A stretch of 64,000 nt of DNA from Chloropicon primus (Eukaryota > Chlorophyta > Chloropicophyceae > Chloropicales > Chloropicaceae): the NCBI GenBank assembly GCA_023205875.1, contig CP060754.1, forward strand, positions 1,240,001 through 1,304,000. Direction: 5' to 3'. Below, in pieces: positions 39,726 to 51,283 of this stretch. The notes under the pieces were generated by a model. It saw only the letters and a program-made list of their open reading frames with translations. It had not been told where the DNA came from and ran no database searches. Position numbers and translations under genes: made by a program. Within the stretch, counting starts at the first letter, position 1. Each line of letters begins with the position of its first letter.

Positions 39726-41027
39726 TTACTTGTCTCCAACGATGACGCCGGCGCCCACCGTTCTTCCGCCCTCCCTGATGGCGAACTTGAGTCCCTGCTG
39801 CACGGGGACTGGGGCAATCAAGTTGAAGGTGGCCGTGACGTTGTCGCCAGGCATAACCATCTCCGTTCCCTCTGGAAGGGTGACGGTTCCGGTGATGTCA
39901 GCGGTCCTGAGGAAGAACTGTGGCCTGTACCCGTTGAAAAATGGGGTGTGGCGCCCGCCCTCGTCCTTGGTCAAGATGTAGATCTCGCCCTGGAACTCCT
40001 TGGCAGTCTTCATGCTTCCAGGCTTAACGATGACCTGTCCTCTAGTGACATCCTCTCTCTTAATGCCACGGAGAAGCAAGCCGCAGTTGTCTCCGGCCTG
40101 GCCCTCGTTCAAGCTTTTCTTGAACATCTCGACACCGGTAACGGTGGTCTTGGTGGGCTCGTCGTTGATCCCGATGATCTCCACCTCCTCTCCGACCTTG
40201 ATGATTCCCTGCTCAATCCTTCCGGTCACCACGGTGCCCCTTCCCTGAATGCTGAAGACGTCCTCCACCGGCATGGCGAAGGGCTTGTCGAGGGCTCTCT
40301 CGGGGGCGGGCATGTACTCGTCGATGTTCTTCATGAGCTCCAGCACGGCGTTCTTTCCGATCTCGTCGTCCCGGCCCTCGAGTGCCGCCAAGGCGCTTCC
40401 CCTGACGATTGGGATGTCGTCGCCAGGATACTTGTAGAAGCTCAGAAGCTCTCTGAGCTCCATCTCCACCAAGTCAATGAGCTCCTCGTCGTCCACAGCG
40501 TCGACCTTGTTCAAGAAGCACACCAGGGAAGGGACTCCGACTTGCCTGGCCAAGAGAATGTGCTCCCTGGTCTGTGGCATGGGCCCGTCCGTCGCGGAGA
40601 CGACCAAGATCCCACCGTCCATCTGGGCAGCACCCGTGATCATGTTCTTCACGTAATCGGCGTGACCCGGGCAGTCCACGTGCGCGTAGTGGCGGTTCTC
40701 CGTCTCGTACTCGACGTGAGCCGTCGAGATCGTGATACCTCTGGCCTTCTCCTCAGGGGCCTTGTCGATGGCGTCGAAGGCAACCTGCTCGGCCTGCCCG
40801 GCCTCCGCGAGAACCCTCGTGATCGCAGCAGTCAGCGTCGTCTTCCCGTGGTCAACGTGACCGATGGTACCCACGTTCATGTGCGGCTTCGTCCTCGCAT
40901 TTATGTCGTAACTCATGAGCCTCTGCTGCATGCCGAGCACTGCAGCACCCCTCGCCCTAACGAGGACGGCCTCCTCCGCAGCGCAAGTGACTTGCGTCAC
41001 AACACGCAACACACTCCTGGCAAACAT
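39726..41027 (-). CDS. TUFM: Mitochondrial elongation factor Tu
   Basis: The protein has 433 residues from the ATG at 41027. A basic presequence ([13 protein letters not shown]...) of about 50 residues precedes the bacterial-type GTPase. The G motifs are GHVDHGKTT (P loop), DCPGHADYV (G3) and NKVD (G4), and domain II and III follow to the standard end [12 protein letters not shown]-like (here [13 protein letters not shown]). It delivers aminoacyl-tRNA to the organelle ribosome. A plastid location is possible in principle, but green-algal plastid tufA is normally plastid-encoded and the N-terminus looks mitochondrial. One exon. Confidence 0.94.
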   Translation of the reverse strand: MFARSVLRVVTQVTCAAEEAVLVRARGAAVLGMQQRLMSYDINARTKPHMNVGTIGHVDHGKTTLTAAITRVLAEAGQAEQVAFDAIDKAPEEKARGITISTAHVEYETENRHYAHVDCPGHADYVKNMITGAAQMDGGILVVSATDGPMPQTREHILLARQVGVPSLVCFLNKVDAVDDEELIDLVEMELRELLSFYKYPGDDIPIVRGSALAALEGRDDEIGKNAVLELMKNIDEYMPAPERALDKPFAMPVEDVFSIQGRGTVVTGRIEQGIIKVGEEVEIIGINDEPTKTTVTGVEMFKKSLNEGQAGDNCGLLLRGIKREDVTRGQVIVKPGSMKTAKEFQGEIYILTKDEGGRHTPFFNGYRPQFFLRTADITGTVTLPEGTEMVMPGDNVTATFNLIAPVPVQQGLKFAIREGGRTVGAGVIVGDK

Positions 41028-41648
41028 CCTTGAGGTGAGTCCTGAGTGTATCCTGATCCTAATGCTAAGCGCCACACGCACTACTCGTCTTCCTCGGTCC
41101 TCACTCCACTCCCTCGCGACGACGACTGCGCACCTCGGCTTCCGCGATCTTTTCCTGGCGGCTCCTGGCGGAACCAGAAATCAATCTGGGCGAGGTGTAA
41201 GGGGCGAGGACGGGGGAACAAACAATAGAACAGGGCGCGGCACGGTGCGGCGGGCGGAAAGGGGACCTAAACAAACGAAAGTACATCTCAAGGGCTTTCG
41301 CTGGATACCAACATTGTCTTGGGTTGAGCAGAGGGCGTGTAGGGTGGGTCGGTGAGATTGTTCTGCAATCCGCACAGCACACTGTGAGGTGAGTGTGTGG
41401 GTGTGTGCGTGGTGAGATCGTGGACGAGGTCATCGTGCCGAGAGCGCTTGAAAGAGCAGAGTCTCGGTGACTATCGTAACCAATGTTCGTGACGTTGGCG
41501 AGGATTGGAAGGACTGAACTGTGGGTTTGCTCGAAAGGTTGAGGTGCAGGGGAGAGGGAGAGGGTGTGGAGCTTGAGCTCGGATCCGCAAAAGAGGGGCG
41601 CGTGGCGTGCGCGTCAGGGGAAGGGGAACTTGAGCTAGGGATTTCGCG
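41028..41648. promoter_or_regulatory. Divergent intergenic region of EF-Tu and CMS1
   Basis: 621 nt with two short GTGTG-rich patches (about 41380-41420). No gene supported. Confidence 0.5.
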
Positions 41649-42617
41649 ATGGACGACCGGGAGGTGTTGAGGGATCGCGCGGACGTTCCCGTCGCCAGCA
41701 GCAGCAGACCGCAGGAACCTTCTTCGGTGGTGGTGGCGGGTGCCACCCAGAGAAAGAACAAGGACAAGAAGAAGAGGAAGGGAAAGAAGAGGCCGAGCCA
41801 GGAGGTGGAGAGCATCGACGACACGAGCGCCGAGTCCATCGCATCGGCCCTCTGGTCGTCCTACTCAACCTTCGCAGAGGCAGGGGGCGAGGCGAAGCTG
41901 CAGGGCGACTTCCTCGACCAGGGCGCCGTGCAAGTTCTGGGAACGAGCGAAGCGGGCCTCGCCAGGAGGGTGTGCATGAGCTTTCCCGAGTGGCGCAAGG
42001 AGATGTCCAGGACAAGCGCGAACGGATCCCCCATGTGGATCATCGTGTGCTCCTCCGCGGACAGGTGCATTGCTGTCCTGAAGGAGCTCTCCGACATCAG
42101 AAAGTTCGCAAAGGTGAGGGCCTCAGCCGGCGGTGTCTGTCTGGTTTTCTTCCCCTTCCTTTCTTGCCTTTTCGCTGACCTTCCCCCCATTGTCCCTGTC
42201 TCTCCCTGCTGCCGCAGTTCGGAAAGCTTTTTTCCAGGCACATGAAAGTTCCTGAGCAGGTCTCCTTTCTGGAGCGATCGATCGTCAACGTCGTCGTCGG
42301 GACGCCCGCTCGCATTTTGAAGCTGTGCGACCTTGGAAACCTGAAGCTGGGCAAGGCAAAGGTGAGTTTCGTCGCACGCCCGTTGCACTTGGTGCTCTGA
42401 ATCACTCAGTGCTCACCGTTCTCTCTCTGACTCGACGCACGCCCCGCGCGTCTTCTCTCCTTCGGTGACGCAGGTTCTCTTCTTCGACAAGACCGCGGAC
42501 ATGAAGAACAGGAGCTTGCTCACGATGAAGGACGTCCAGAAGGACCTGTGGACCTTTTACGAGAAGCACGTCCAGGGTCTTGTGGCCAAGGGCCAGGTCA
42601 AGGTCTGCGTGCTTTGA
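41649..42617 (+). CDS. CMS1: CMS1-like ribosome-biogenesis protein, three exons
   Basis: Exons 41649-42113, 42218-42361 and 42474-42617, all phase 0, give 250 residues. A Lys-rich nuclear-type segment (NKDKKKRKGKKR, about 36-50) precedes a degenerate helicase-like core: MWIIVCSSADRCIAVLKEL, FGKLFSRHMKVPEQV, the DEAD-box-like VVVGTPARILKL, and VLFFDKTADMKNR. This matches the Cms1/CMSS1 family, a component of the 90S pre-ribosome that keeps a GTPxR motif but lacks a working helicase. Introns of 104 and 112 nt have GTGAGG/GTGAGT donors and CCGCAG/ACGCAG acceptors. Confidence 0.85.
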
Positions 42618-42757
42618 GGGCCCGCTTCGAAGAGGAGAGGAGAACCCCTAAAACCAAGGCGTGGTTCCTGTCCATCCTTTCTAAAGACATAAGCTAGTTC
42701 TTTATTAAAAACATCATTAACGAGAGTTAAAAAACCTAAAACAAAGATCCATCTTCT

Positions 42758-43444
<687 letters not shown>

Positions 43445-44078
43445 GATGTCTCTCTTGTGTTACGTTCCGTCGTCACAAACACCTGCGGGGGTTCTGGAGA
43501 ATCAAAAGAGAGTCTCGTCCTCGAAGCCGCAGCAGTCTTCGTGATGAATGAAAGAGGGAACCTCCGCTTCCCTTCTCTCCGCCGCCGCCAGAAAAAAATG
43601 AAAAAATGTTCGAATCTTACTTCACATTTGAAGTTGTCGCGATCTTCAAATTTGAAATTTGAATGGGAGAGAGAAGGAGACCGAGGGAGTTGACGAGGAC
43701 GAGAAGGGAGAGGGAGAGAACGAGAGGGGAAAGGGAGGGAGGTGAGGTGATCTGCGGAGGAGGGAAGGGTAACAGACGAAATATTCGTCTCACGAGCTTT
43801 CGTTTCGTACCTTGGTTGAAGGATTTCATCCACGGAGTCCTCGTCTTCGTCCACCAACGTTTGGACGAGGGGCACAGAGAGAGAGGCACGGAGAGGCACA
43901 GAGAGAGACCTCTGCGCCTTTGCGTGGAGTGAAGCCGGGAGGAAGGAAATCTTTTTTTTGTTTTTGTTTTCTTGAGTTTCTCATCCGCAAGGTCGAACCT
44001 TTGGGTCCCTCTCGTGCAGAACTTGCGGTGCCTTGACTTGGTAAAGGAGCGTGGTTTGCACAGGATTTTTGCGACGCG
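43445..44078. promoter_or_regulatory. Divergent intergenic region of ubiquitin-eS31 and Abi-like gene
   Basis: 634 nt. It includes a short inverted AT-rich stretch near 43615-43665 (CAAATTTGAAATTTGAA) and purine-rich leader sequence. No gene supported. Confidence 0.5.
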
Positions 44079-45449
44079 ATGTCGACGGATGGGATACAGG
44101 CAGCGGTGGACGCGATGGTGCCGATAGCGGATCAGCTGAGGCAGGGAGCGCTGTACTGCGAGGAGAGTTTTGGGAACGCGAGGAACAAGGCAAAGGTCTT
44201 GGAGAAGACAAAGACGTACACGAGTCAGTGCTTGGAGAATTTCGCTGGACACGTCCTGAATGCCATGAAGGAGGTGGACGACCTCCTCCAGTCCCAGACC
44301 AGCAACGTGAGGAAGTTGAACGAGGGCGTTCAGAACCTCGAGGCGAAGATCAAGTACTGCCGCCTGGAAGCGAACTCGAAAATGAGGGAGAGCGTGAGCT
44401 ACGAGGAGGACCTCGTGACGAATAAGGTGGAGACGCTGAGCACCTTGGAGAGCAAGCGGAGCGTGGCCAGGGAGAACTTCGATTACGGCCAGCTGTCGAG
44501 GCTGGGAATAAGCGCGGCGAAGATCTTCAAGAGCGCAACGGAGAAGGAGATCACGTATTACCCGGGAAGCAGCGAGACCGCCTCCTCAACAGCCAGCGGT
44601 GGTGGTGGTGGTGGGGCGTCCTCGTCGGGAAGAGGTGACAGCCCTCCCCCCCTCAAGAAGAAGTCGGACGCGGAGGTTCCAAAGGCCAAAGCTTCGGTCA
44701 GCGATTTCCAGCCCCCGCCCCCAAAGCCCCCGCCATCGGCCACAGAGTTCAAAGCTCCGGCTCCAGCCCCACCACCAGCCCAGAGTGCCGCTCCGCCTCC
44801 GCCAAAGCCACCACCACCAGCCCAGAGTGCCGCTCCGCCACCGCCAAAGCCATCACCACCAGCCAGGAGTGCCGCTCCGCCACCACCAAAGCCACCATCA
44901 CGGGGAGGTGCAGCTCCACCTCCTCCACCAAAGCCACCATCACGGGGAGGTGCAGCTCCACCTCCTCCACCAAAGCCACCATCACGGGGAGGTGCAGCTC
45001 CACCTCCTCCACCAAAGCCACCATCACGGGGAGGTGCAGCTCCACCTCCACCACCAAAGCCACCATCACGGGGAGGTGCAGCTCCACCTCCGCCACCAAA
45101 GCCACCATCACGGGGAGGTGCAGCTCCACCTCCGCCACCCCCACCGCCATCATCGGGGGGAGGTGGTGCTGCTCCTCCACCGCCACCAAAACCTCCAACA
45201 GCGGGGGGTGCAGCTCCGCCTCCGCCACCAAAACCTCCGTCAGCTGACAGGCCCAAGGTTTCAAACTTTGGGGGTGGGGGGTCTCTTGCTGAGCAGCTTG
45301 CTTCACGGAGGAACGGGCTGAAGAAGAGGCAGAGTCTGAGCAAGAAGGCTTCAGGAGGAGGAGGAGGCGCGGCCGCGCCAGCAAAGAAGAAGGCCCCACA
45401 AATGAGCATGGCTCAGGAGCTGGCAATGAAGATGAAAAACCGCAAGTGA
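44079..45449 (+). CDS. Abi-like WAVE/SCAR complex subunit with proline-rich repeats and WH2-like motif
   Basis: The protein has 456 residues. The N-terminal 150 (YCEESFGNARNKAKVLEKTK, LNAMKEVDDLLQSQTSNVRK, then RENFDYGQLSRLG) follows the Abi homology region, which packs in the WAVE complex that activates Arp2/3 actin nucleation. A Gly/Ser linker leads to a long polyproline region (about 205-390) with six 14-residue units of PPSRGGAAPPPPPK. Near the end, SLAEQLASRRNGLKKRQ resembles an actin-binding WH2 helix. Animal Abi ends in an SH3 domain, absent here, and plant ABIL proteins lack such a tail. A second basic stretch ends MAQELAMKMKNRK. TGTAA at 45488. One exon. Confidence 0.75.
   Translation: MSTDGIQAAVDAMVPIADQLRQGALYCEESFGNARNKAKVLEKTKTYTSQCLENFAGHVLNAMKEVDDLLQSQTSNVRKLNEGVQNLEAKIKYCRLEANSKMRESVSYEEDLVTNKVETLSTLESKRSVARENFDYGQLSRLGISAAKIFKSATEKEITYYPGSSETASSTASGGGGGGASSSGRGDSPPPLKKKSDAEVPKAKASVSDFQPPPPKPPPSATEFKAPAPAPPPAQSAAPPPPKPPPPAQSAAPPPPKPSPPARSAAPPPPKPPSRGGAAPPPPPKPPSRGGAAPPPPPKPPSRGGAAPPPPPKPPSRGGAAPPPPPKPPSRGGAAPPPPPKPPSRGGAAPPPPPPPPSSGGGGAAPPPPPKPPTAGGAAPPPPPKPPSADRPKVSNFGGGGSLAEQLASRRNGLKKRQSLSKKASGGGGGAAAPAKKKAPQMSMAQELAMKMKNRK
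44899..45150 (+). repeat. 42-bp coding minisatellite, six units
   Basis: Unit starts are at 44899, 44941, 44983, 45025, 45067 and 45109, each beginning CACGGGGAGGTGCAGCTCCA. Units differ by a few third-base changes and encode the 14-residue proline repeat of the Abi-like protein. Confidence 0.95.
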
Positions 45450-45601
45450 GGGCCTCCTTCAATGGCCCCGGTGTGTATATAGCAAAGTGTAAGGGGATAA
45501 AAAACTTTTCTCTTGTGGAAGGTGGGTTATGTGTTGTATAAAATTATATAAATGTTTTGTTCAACAAAAAAGCCAAAACATATTGTACAGACTTTCCAAG
45601 A

Positions 45602-47494
45602 TTACTGGATGTTCCTCAAGACCATCAGCATTTTGCAAAGCGCGTTCACGTACGCCCTCGTGCTTGAGACCACAATATCCGTGTCGCTGGCTTGGGCAGT
45701 AAAGTTTCTCCTCCTCGTCAAGCCGGAAGCGCTCTCGTACGCCAACCTCTCGTCAGTGGATTCGACGCAAACCCTTGTCACGGCAATCGCATCGATCCCC
45801 TCGGTCACCGCGTTGACCGAGTAATCGAGGAGGTTGACGGGCGACTTCACGATCTTGTCCACTGCCTTGTAGCACGCATCGACGGGGCCCTTTCCGACAA
45901 TGGACTCGACGTGCTCCATGCCGTCCGGTCCTCTCATCTTCACCGTTGCGGTTGGCATTTCCATGGTTCCGCAAACGACTTGGGCCTCCAGAAGCTCCCA
46001 CACGGAGGTGGACTGGAACAGATGCTCCGAAACAAGGGCTTCGAGGTCTTCGTCTTTGATCCCTTTCTTCTTGTCCGCCACAGCTTTGAACCTCTTGAAA
46101 ATCTCATCCAAGTCATCGTTGCCGACGTCATAACCCATCTCCGCGAGCCTCGTCTTCACGGCGTGGCGCCCGCTGTGCTTGCCAAGAACAATGCCAGCGT
46201 CGACGGTCCTGCTCAAGCCTATTGTCTCTGGCGACATGATCTCATAAGTCTCCTTCGACTTGAGCATGCCGTCTTGGTGGATTCCGCTCTCGTGCGCGAA
46301 AGCGTTCATGCCGACGATGGCTTTGTGGGGCTGGACCATCATCCCAGAGTACTCGCTCACCATCTTGCTCGCCATGTGAATGTGCTGCGGGACGATTCCC
46401 GTGTAGAGACCATCCATCTCTTGCTGTCCCCTCAACATGATCGCCATGGCAATCTCCTCCAAAGACGCGTTGCCTGCTCTCTCCCCGATGCCGTTGATCG
46501 TGCACTCGAGCTGCCTGGCGCCGTTCTGGGCGCCGGACAGGCTGTTCGCCGTCGAGAGGCCCAAGTCGTTCTGGCAGTGGGTCGAGAGGATGACACCCTC
46601 TATGCCCTCCACGTTCGCTCTCAATTTCGCGATGAGCTCCCCGAACTCGAGCGGCAGGTTCCAACCAGTGGTGTCCGGGATGTTCAGCGTCGTGGCCCCC
46701 GCCTTGATGACCTCCCCCAGGATCCTGTACAAGAACTCGGGCCTGGATCTGCCAGCGTCTTCGGGGCTGAACTCAATGTCGTCGCAGCCCAAGCCCTTGA
46801 GGTACTTCACGGCGTTCACCGCGTTCTCCACGACCTCGTCCTCCGTCATCCTCAGCTTGTGCTCCATGTGGATGTCCGACGTAGCGATGAACGTGTGCAC
46901 CCTCGGAAACGCAGCGCCCTTCACCGCGTTCCAGGACGCGTCCAGGTCAGCTTGTATCGTTCTGGAGAGTCCACAAATCACTGGGATGTGGCCATCATCC
47001 TGGGGTTGAGTCCCCACCGTATCCGCGATCAGCTTCACGGCCTTGAAGTCGTCAGGCGAGGCCCTCGGGAACCCTGCCTCGATGATATCCACCCCGAGCT
47101 TGGACAGCTGCCTCGCGATCTGAACCTTCTCGTCGATGGTCAGAGTCGCGCCAGGGGACTGCTCGCCGTCCCGGAGCGTCGTGTCGAATATCCTCACGTA
47201 GTTCGGGTCATCGATCTTGCTGGGCACGTACTTTGGCCTCTTGGGCCTCGGAGGGGCCGCACGATCCCTCAGAGCGCGCGGAACCACCACTAAACGACCC
47301 CCCTTGGTCCCACTCGAGCCCTGAATCAATATGGATGCCCCGCAGCCGCCTCTGGCCTCCTTGCCCCCATTCCTTCCTTCGCCTCTCCCCAAAACGTGTC
47401 CAGAAAAAGTCGGCAAGGTACCTCTCGACCGTCTCACTCTGGACGACCAGGAAACAACGTCCGACCCTCCCTTCGTCACCTTCGCCGTCCTCAT
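45602..47494 (-). CDS. LEUA: 2-isopropylmalate synthase, probably plastid-targeted
   Basis: Condenses acetyl-CoA with 2-oxoisovalerate, the first committed step of leucine synthesis. 630 residues from the first ATG in the frame (47494). The first 85 residues are basic, Ser/Gly-rich and free of acids, as in a transit peptide. The catalytic barrel follows with [13 protein letters not shown], the metal-site [12 protein letters not shown], and [15 protein letters not shown]; the C-terminal regulatory domain (leucine feedback) is complete to the end. A homocitrate or citramalate synthase is less likely given overall similarity to LeuA. Divergent from the next gene with 184 nt between starts. Confidence 0.93.
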   Translation of the reverse strand: MRTAKVTKGGSDVVSWSSRVRRSRGTLPTFSGHVLGRGEGRNGGKEARGGCGASILIQGSSGTKGGRLVVVPRALRDRAAPPRPKRPKYVPSKIDDPNYVRIFDTTLRDGEQSPGATLTIDEKVQIARQLSKLGVDIIEAGFPRASPDDFKAVKLIADTVGTQPQDDGHIPVICGLSRTIQADLDASWNAVKGAAFPRVHTFIATSDIHMEHKLRMTEDEVVENAVNAVKYLKGLGCDDIEFSPEDAGRSRPEFLYRILGEVIKAGATTLNIPDTTGWNLPLEFGELIAKLRANVEGIEGVILSTHCQNDLGLSTANSLSGAQNGARQLECTINGIGERAGNASLEEIAMAIMLRGQQEMDGLYTGIVPQHIHMASKMVSEYSGMMVQPHKAIVGMNAFAHESGIHQDGMLKSKETYEIMSPETIGLSRTVDAGIVLGKHSGRHAVKTRLAEMGYDVGNDDLDEIFKRFKAVADKKKGIKDEDLEALVSEHLFQSTSVWELLEAQVVCGTMEMPTATVKMRGPDGMEHVESIVGKGPVDACYKAVDKIVKSPVNLLDYSVNAVTEGIDAIAVTRVCVESTDERLAYESASGLTRRRNFTAQASDTDIVVSSTRAYVNALCKMLMVLRNIQ

Positions 47495-47678
47495 CCCTCG
47501 TTTACTCCTCCTCTCGCCTCCCTTTCGCCCTCTCTCTTCTCCTTTCCTGAACACCCTCCAATCAGAGGATAAGGTTTGGGCCTCTCTGGGTTCTGTGGAG
47601 GTTTGGACATCACAGACCACGCTGTGCAGGAGGAGAGGGTACGCAAGGGAGAAGGGTGGAAGTCAAGCTGCGGGGATC

Positions 47679-48545
47679 ATGCCTTCTTCTTGTTCTTCTT
47701 CTTGTTCCTCGCCCAAGGGTTTTCGTTTTCGCTTTCCTGCTGCGGAGAAGAGGGGAATCAGGATAGCCACAGGGGCATGTGCTCGGGGGGTCTCACCCTT
47801 GTCCAGGTGTGCGAGGCAGGGGGAAGGGGGGAGGCCGAGCTCGATGGGAGCGAGGAGGGTTGGTGATCCCTTCGCCACCGGGATTGTGATTGGGACGGGG
47901 GCGGCCTCTTCCCATGCGTCGTCGAGGTTTCTTCTGGAGACGGAGACCTCCTGCTGCGAAAGGAGAAAACTCTGTGCCCCACCAGAGTCCCTGAACGGCG
48001 ACGCGGTGGAGAACGGGGAGAGGTGGGCCGAAGAATCTTCGCAGGATTTTGGCGGCGATGTCAACCCCTTCTTCGATGCGGATGAGAACAAGACGTACAA
48101 GGACAAGCTCTCAACACTCATGCTGCAGGTGGATTGGCGCTTCCCGAGGCCGGGAGTGTTGTACCCTCTGTACACAAGAAGCAAGTTCCTGGTGGGCTGG
48201 AACGCCGTGAAAATCATGAGGGAGACCGAGAGCCTGGACGAGGCCAAGCTGGAGCAGCTGAAGCGGACGCGGAGGTCCGTCGCTTGGTACGGGATCCAGT
48301 ACCTGTGGTACCTGGTGCCCACGCCGCTCGTGTACCTGTACAAAAAACTAGTTCTGGGGCCCATCCTGCCCTTGATCAGGCTAATTCACAAGCAGGTCGT
48401 GAGAACTTACGCAAGGATTGCCTTGAAGAGAGCGAAACCTGGGGATGGGAACAAATGGGTGGCGTCAGCAATGGGGCTGTACCACGGCCGAGTCGGGTGG
48501 TTCGAGGCATACGTCCGCTTGCTTTTGAATAAAGACTGTCATTGA
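47679..48545 (+). CDS. Orphan protein with transit-like N-terminus and a hydrophobic segment
   Basis: The protein has 288 residues. The first 90 are Ser/Arg/Cys-rich and almost without acidic residues, typical of an organelle transit peptide. The mature part has VDWRFPRPGVLYPLYTRSKF, a helical stretch, then a hydrophobic segment (YLWYLVPTPLVYLYKKLVLGPILPLI, split here by Lys) that could associate with a membrane. I know no family. The ATG at 47679 is the first one that begins a transit-like sequence; the frame is open further upstream into the LEUA leader. Confidence 0.7.
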   Translation: MPSSCSSSCSSPKGFRFRFPAAEKRGIRIATGACARGVSPLSRCARQGEGGRPSSMGARRVGDPFATGIVIGTGAASSHASSRFLLETETSCCERRKLCAPPESLNGDAVENGERWAEESSQDFGGDVNPFFDADENKTYKDKLSTLMLQVDWRFPRPGVLYPLYTRSKFLVGWNAVKIMRETESLDEAKLEQLKRTRRSVAWYGIQYLWYLVPTPLVYLYKKLVLGPILPLIRLIHKQVVRTYARIALKRAKPGDGNKWVASAMGLYHGRVGWFEAYVRLLLNKDCH

Positions 48546-50972
48546 ATGAGAAACGATAAGTTTTGCTCCATCTGCGAAAGTAGTAAGCGTGTACTCTTCT
48601 TCCTCTGTTCAACAAGTTCCCCAATCGTTCTCAATCTCAATCTCATAGAGAGACAGAGAGAGAAAAAAAAAGCATGTGATATCTTCCGGCCATGGTTGCT
48701 CAGCCATATGCTGAGGCAGAGCAAAAGTTGCATGGCCAAGAAGACTCGACAATTAAGATAGATGCTTAGCTACCCCTCCCGAAAGGCCGCCATCAGAATT
48801 GCTTTAGATGTTCTTTATATTTTCAGCCATCCAAGAGGGCGAATGCGGATGTAAGTGCAGGATACCTAGAGGATATAGGGGCCCATCGGTTCATGTTGGA
48901 AGCATCCATCTTATATAAGAAAGCCTCACAGCTAAGCAGACTTGCAAAACGAGCCCATCATGAGTTTAGTGGACTTGTTGCATCCATTAATAAATATAGC
49001 CTTAATAAATATAGCCTAAGGGTCCTTCGCTTCAATTCCTTAAGAGTCTTGAAGAAAGCCTTCGATAAAAAGAAGAAACGTCAACCAAACATATATGTAC
49101 TTTCCATTCAATAATTTCATGCCCGACACGACGACGCAAACCCTATGTATTTTTTCTTGACCATGTTTTAACATATAGATCAGATAAGCAACAACAATAC
49201 CACGAAAACACGTTGCTCTGTTTTTATTCAACTTTGTATGTTCCTTCACTTTAGCTCATTATAACATAATATTGTATTTCTCAGTGGCAACAATGCAAGC
49301 GTCTGCTCAAAAAGTACAATAAGCGCCCGAAGAGAATAAACAGCAAGTTATAACAGGAAAGGAATAGATAAAATATGGATGATGAGGTATAAGTTTCGGA
49401 TAGAGATAAGTATATTCGCATTCTTCAAGAAAATATATTGCTGTTTCAAACCATTCGCAATTTCTCCGTTTGACTGCTCGTTGCACTATTTACAACCCCT
49501 GAAACGAGCATATCGTCATGAAAAGTTTGACTGGCACTAAGAATGAGCAGCAAATAGTAATCAATACCACATATATAAAGGATTGAAAAGTTGCAAAATA
49601 ATGTGATGGAGGCGTTGTGCTCAAACGCATATTTAACAACAAAACATAAAAGAACTTAAACAATTCCTCAAACTATGTTTGTGAACGCTTTCGTAGCATT
49701 AAAGTGAGGATATGTTATTATCACATGTGCATTTTATAATAATTATGTCTGTTTGAAATATATAACATGAGCCATTCCAAAAGATGTATATATGTCGAAC
49801 AAGTAATTATGATGTCGATGAAAAGATCAATCACAACTCCGACAACCACCACAAATTCGCTCATCATGCTAAGAAATTAATGTATATCAAGCGCAATTCG
49901 ATATTGATTGTGCAATATTGATTGTGCACTGCAGTAAGCATTATTGCTATTTTCAATAAGACCACGATATTCGATTTTCTCAATATTTTCAATGCACACC
50001 CAAAAGATACCTCGATATAATATAATAAACATCTTTGAAAATACTCTGCACTCATGCTAATCTTCATTTCAATAGCATATGATGCGATGCTGTTAATATT
50101 TAGTTTTGCGACTCAAGTAATGGTATCGCGATGCAAAACGATGATAAACGTCACGATGTGGCACTTGGGTTTAGTGAATAAATTGGAAGGACCGTGTTTG
50201 TGTCCGTAAAGGCACGTAGAAATATGATGTTGTGTGATGCACCCTCCGTTACCTGTGCTTATGTCATCCAATTTGTATATATCGCACACGATTTTCCGTT
50301 TGCAAAGATCACGATGGCGGGATGTGCAAGAGTTATTTGGTTCCTGCGATAAGCAATGTAAGGCAAAGGTTATTCAGCCAGAAATAACAATAACAATGCG
50401 GGGGGTGCCATTTTTAACAACGATGGAGGATCGCGTCGAGCGGCAGAGCTTCGCGTTCTGATTCCATATTGTTTGGTTCGGAACGCGCCCATATCGTTGT
50501 TCGAACAAACGTTTTGCGACTCGAACAATGACCACGGTTGCAGAAAGAACTTTGGTTTGAACACGCCTAAAAATACTCAAATAGTGATAAAACATGCTTT
50601 GCTCTTTTGACGAAAGAAAAGTGTTTGGCAGTCATTCTTGTCTCCACCAAATGATGGGAGCTCTCTCTCGCAAAATGCCCATATTTCAAATCACTGCCTA
50701 CTTGGGTGAGCCCCTTTTTTCTTTCGTGGGGCACTTTTTGCGGACGAATCTTTGAAGCGTTATCTTTGTTCAAGCCGCAACCAGAGCGCAATAATAGATA
50801 TAAGATGATTCATCTTCATCTTCATCTAAATCCCCTTTTCCTCCCCCTAATCCGAAATACTGGTTTAGCCCTTTTAGCCCGCTTTTCGCGGGGAACAGAT
50901 GGAGTCAATTTGCTTCGAACAGAACTGAGGGAGGCAGAGCCGAGACGAGAGGACCTTGTCGCACGAGCTGCC
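48546..50972. other. AT-rich gene-poor island
   Basis: About 2.4 kb with no gene I can support. Lines starting at 49681, 49741 and 49981 have 19, 17 and 16 G+C of 60, against 42 of 60 in the coding line at 47221. The composition change is sharp at about 48.75 kb and fades from 50.1 to 50.9 kb. It holds perfect short tandem repeats: a 15-bp unit at 48987-49016 and a 14-bp unit at 49901-49928. Frames are short and broken. Centromere, replication origin or an old decayed insertion are possibilities; none is shown. Confidence 0.75.
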
Positions 50973-51191
50973 ATGGACTTCCTGTTCGGACTATTCGAAA
51001 AGAAGAGCGCTCCGACCGTCCAAGTATTTACTGAGCATGTCTGCAATCAGTACTCCCCGCGGTTTATTATTGGAGGAGTTCACGTTTACCCAGAAGGTTT
51101 TGGCCTAATCATCGCAACTACTGTTTTCTTTGTGTGGCTCTTGAGGAGGAACTACACCGTGGAAAAGCCAAAGCCTTTCTACGAGAAGTAG
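50973..51191 (+). CDS. Tiny single-pass membrane protein
   Basis: The protein has 72 residues. MDFLFGLFEKK, a polar part with two cysteines (one in EHVCNQYSPR), then one transmembrane helix (FGLIIATTVFFVWLLRR) and a short basic/Pro tail (VEKPKPFYEK). The frame is open upstream, but the earlier part is AT-rich and low in coding character, so this ATG is preferred. Two TGTAA motifs (51214, 51226) follow within 40 nt, which supports a transcribed gene. It may be a small subunit of an organelle or ER complex; no family recognised. Confidence 0.6.
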   Translation: MDFLFGLFEKKSAPTVQVFTEHVCNQYSPRFIIGGVHVYPEGFGLIIATTVFFVWLLRRNYTVEKPKPFYEK

Positions 51192-51283
51192 GCTGCGGCC
51201 CTGCAACCCTCACTGTAAACTTCTTTGTAACCAAAAAGCTGGAGCTTGGGCGAAATAAGTTGGGCTTATAACTTATATACGTG

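Noticed and set aside
44899-45150. Possible CRISPR-like array because of regular 42-bp spacing
   Set aside because: Units are contiguous without unique spacers and encode an in-frame proline repeat in a eukaryotic gene.
48546-50972. Transposon or virus-derived origin of the AT-rich island
   Set aside because: No transposase, integrase, polymerase or capsid-like frame, no terminal repeats and no target-site duplication were seen.
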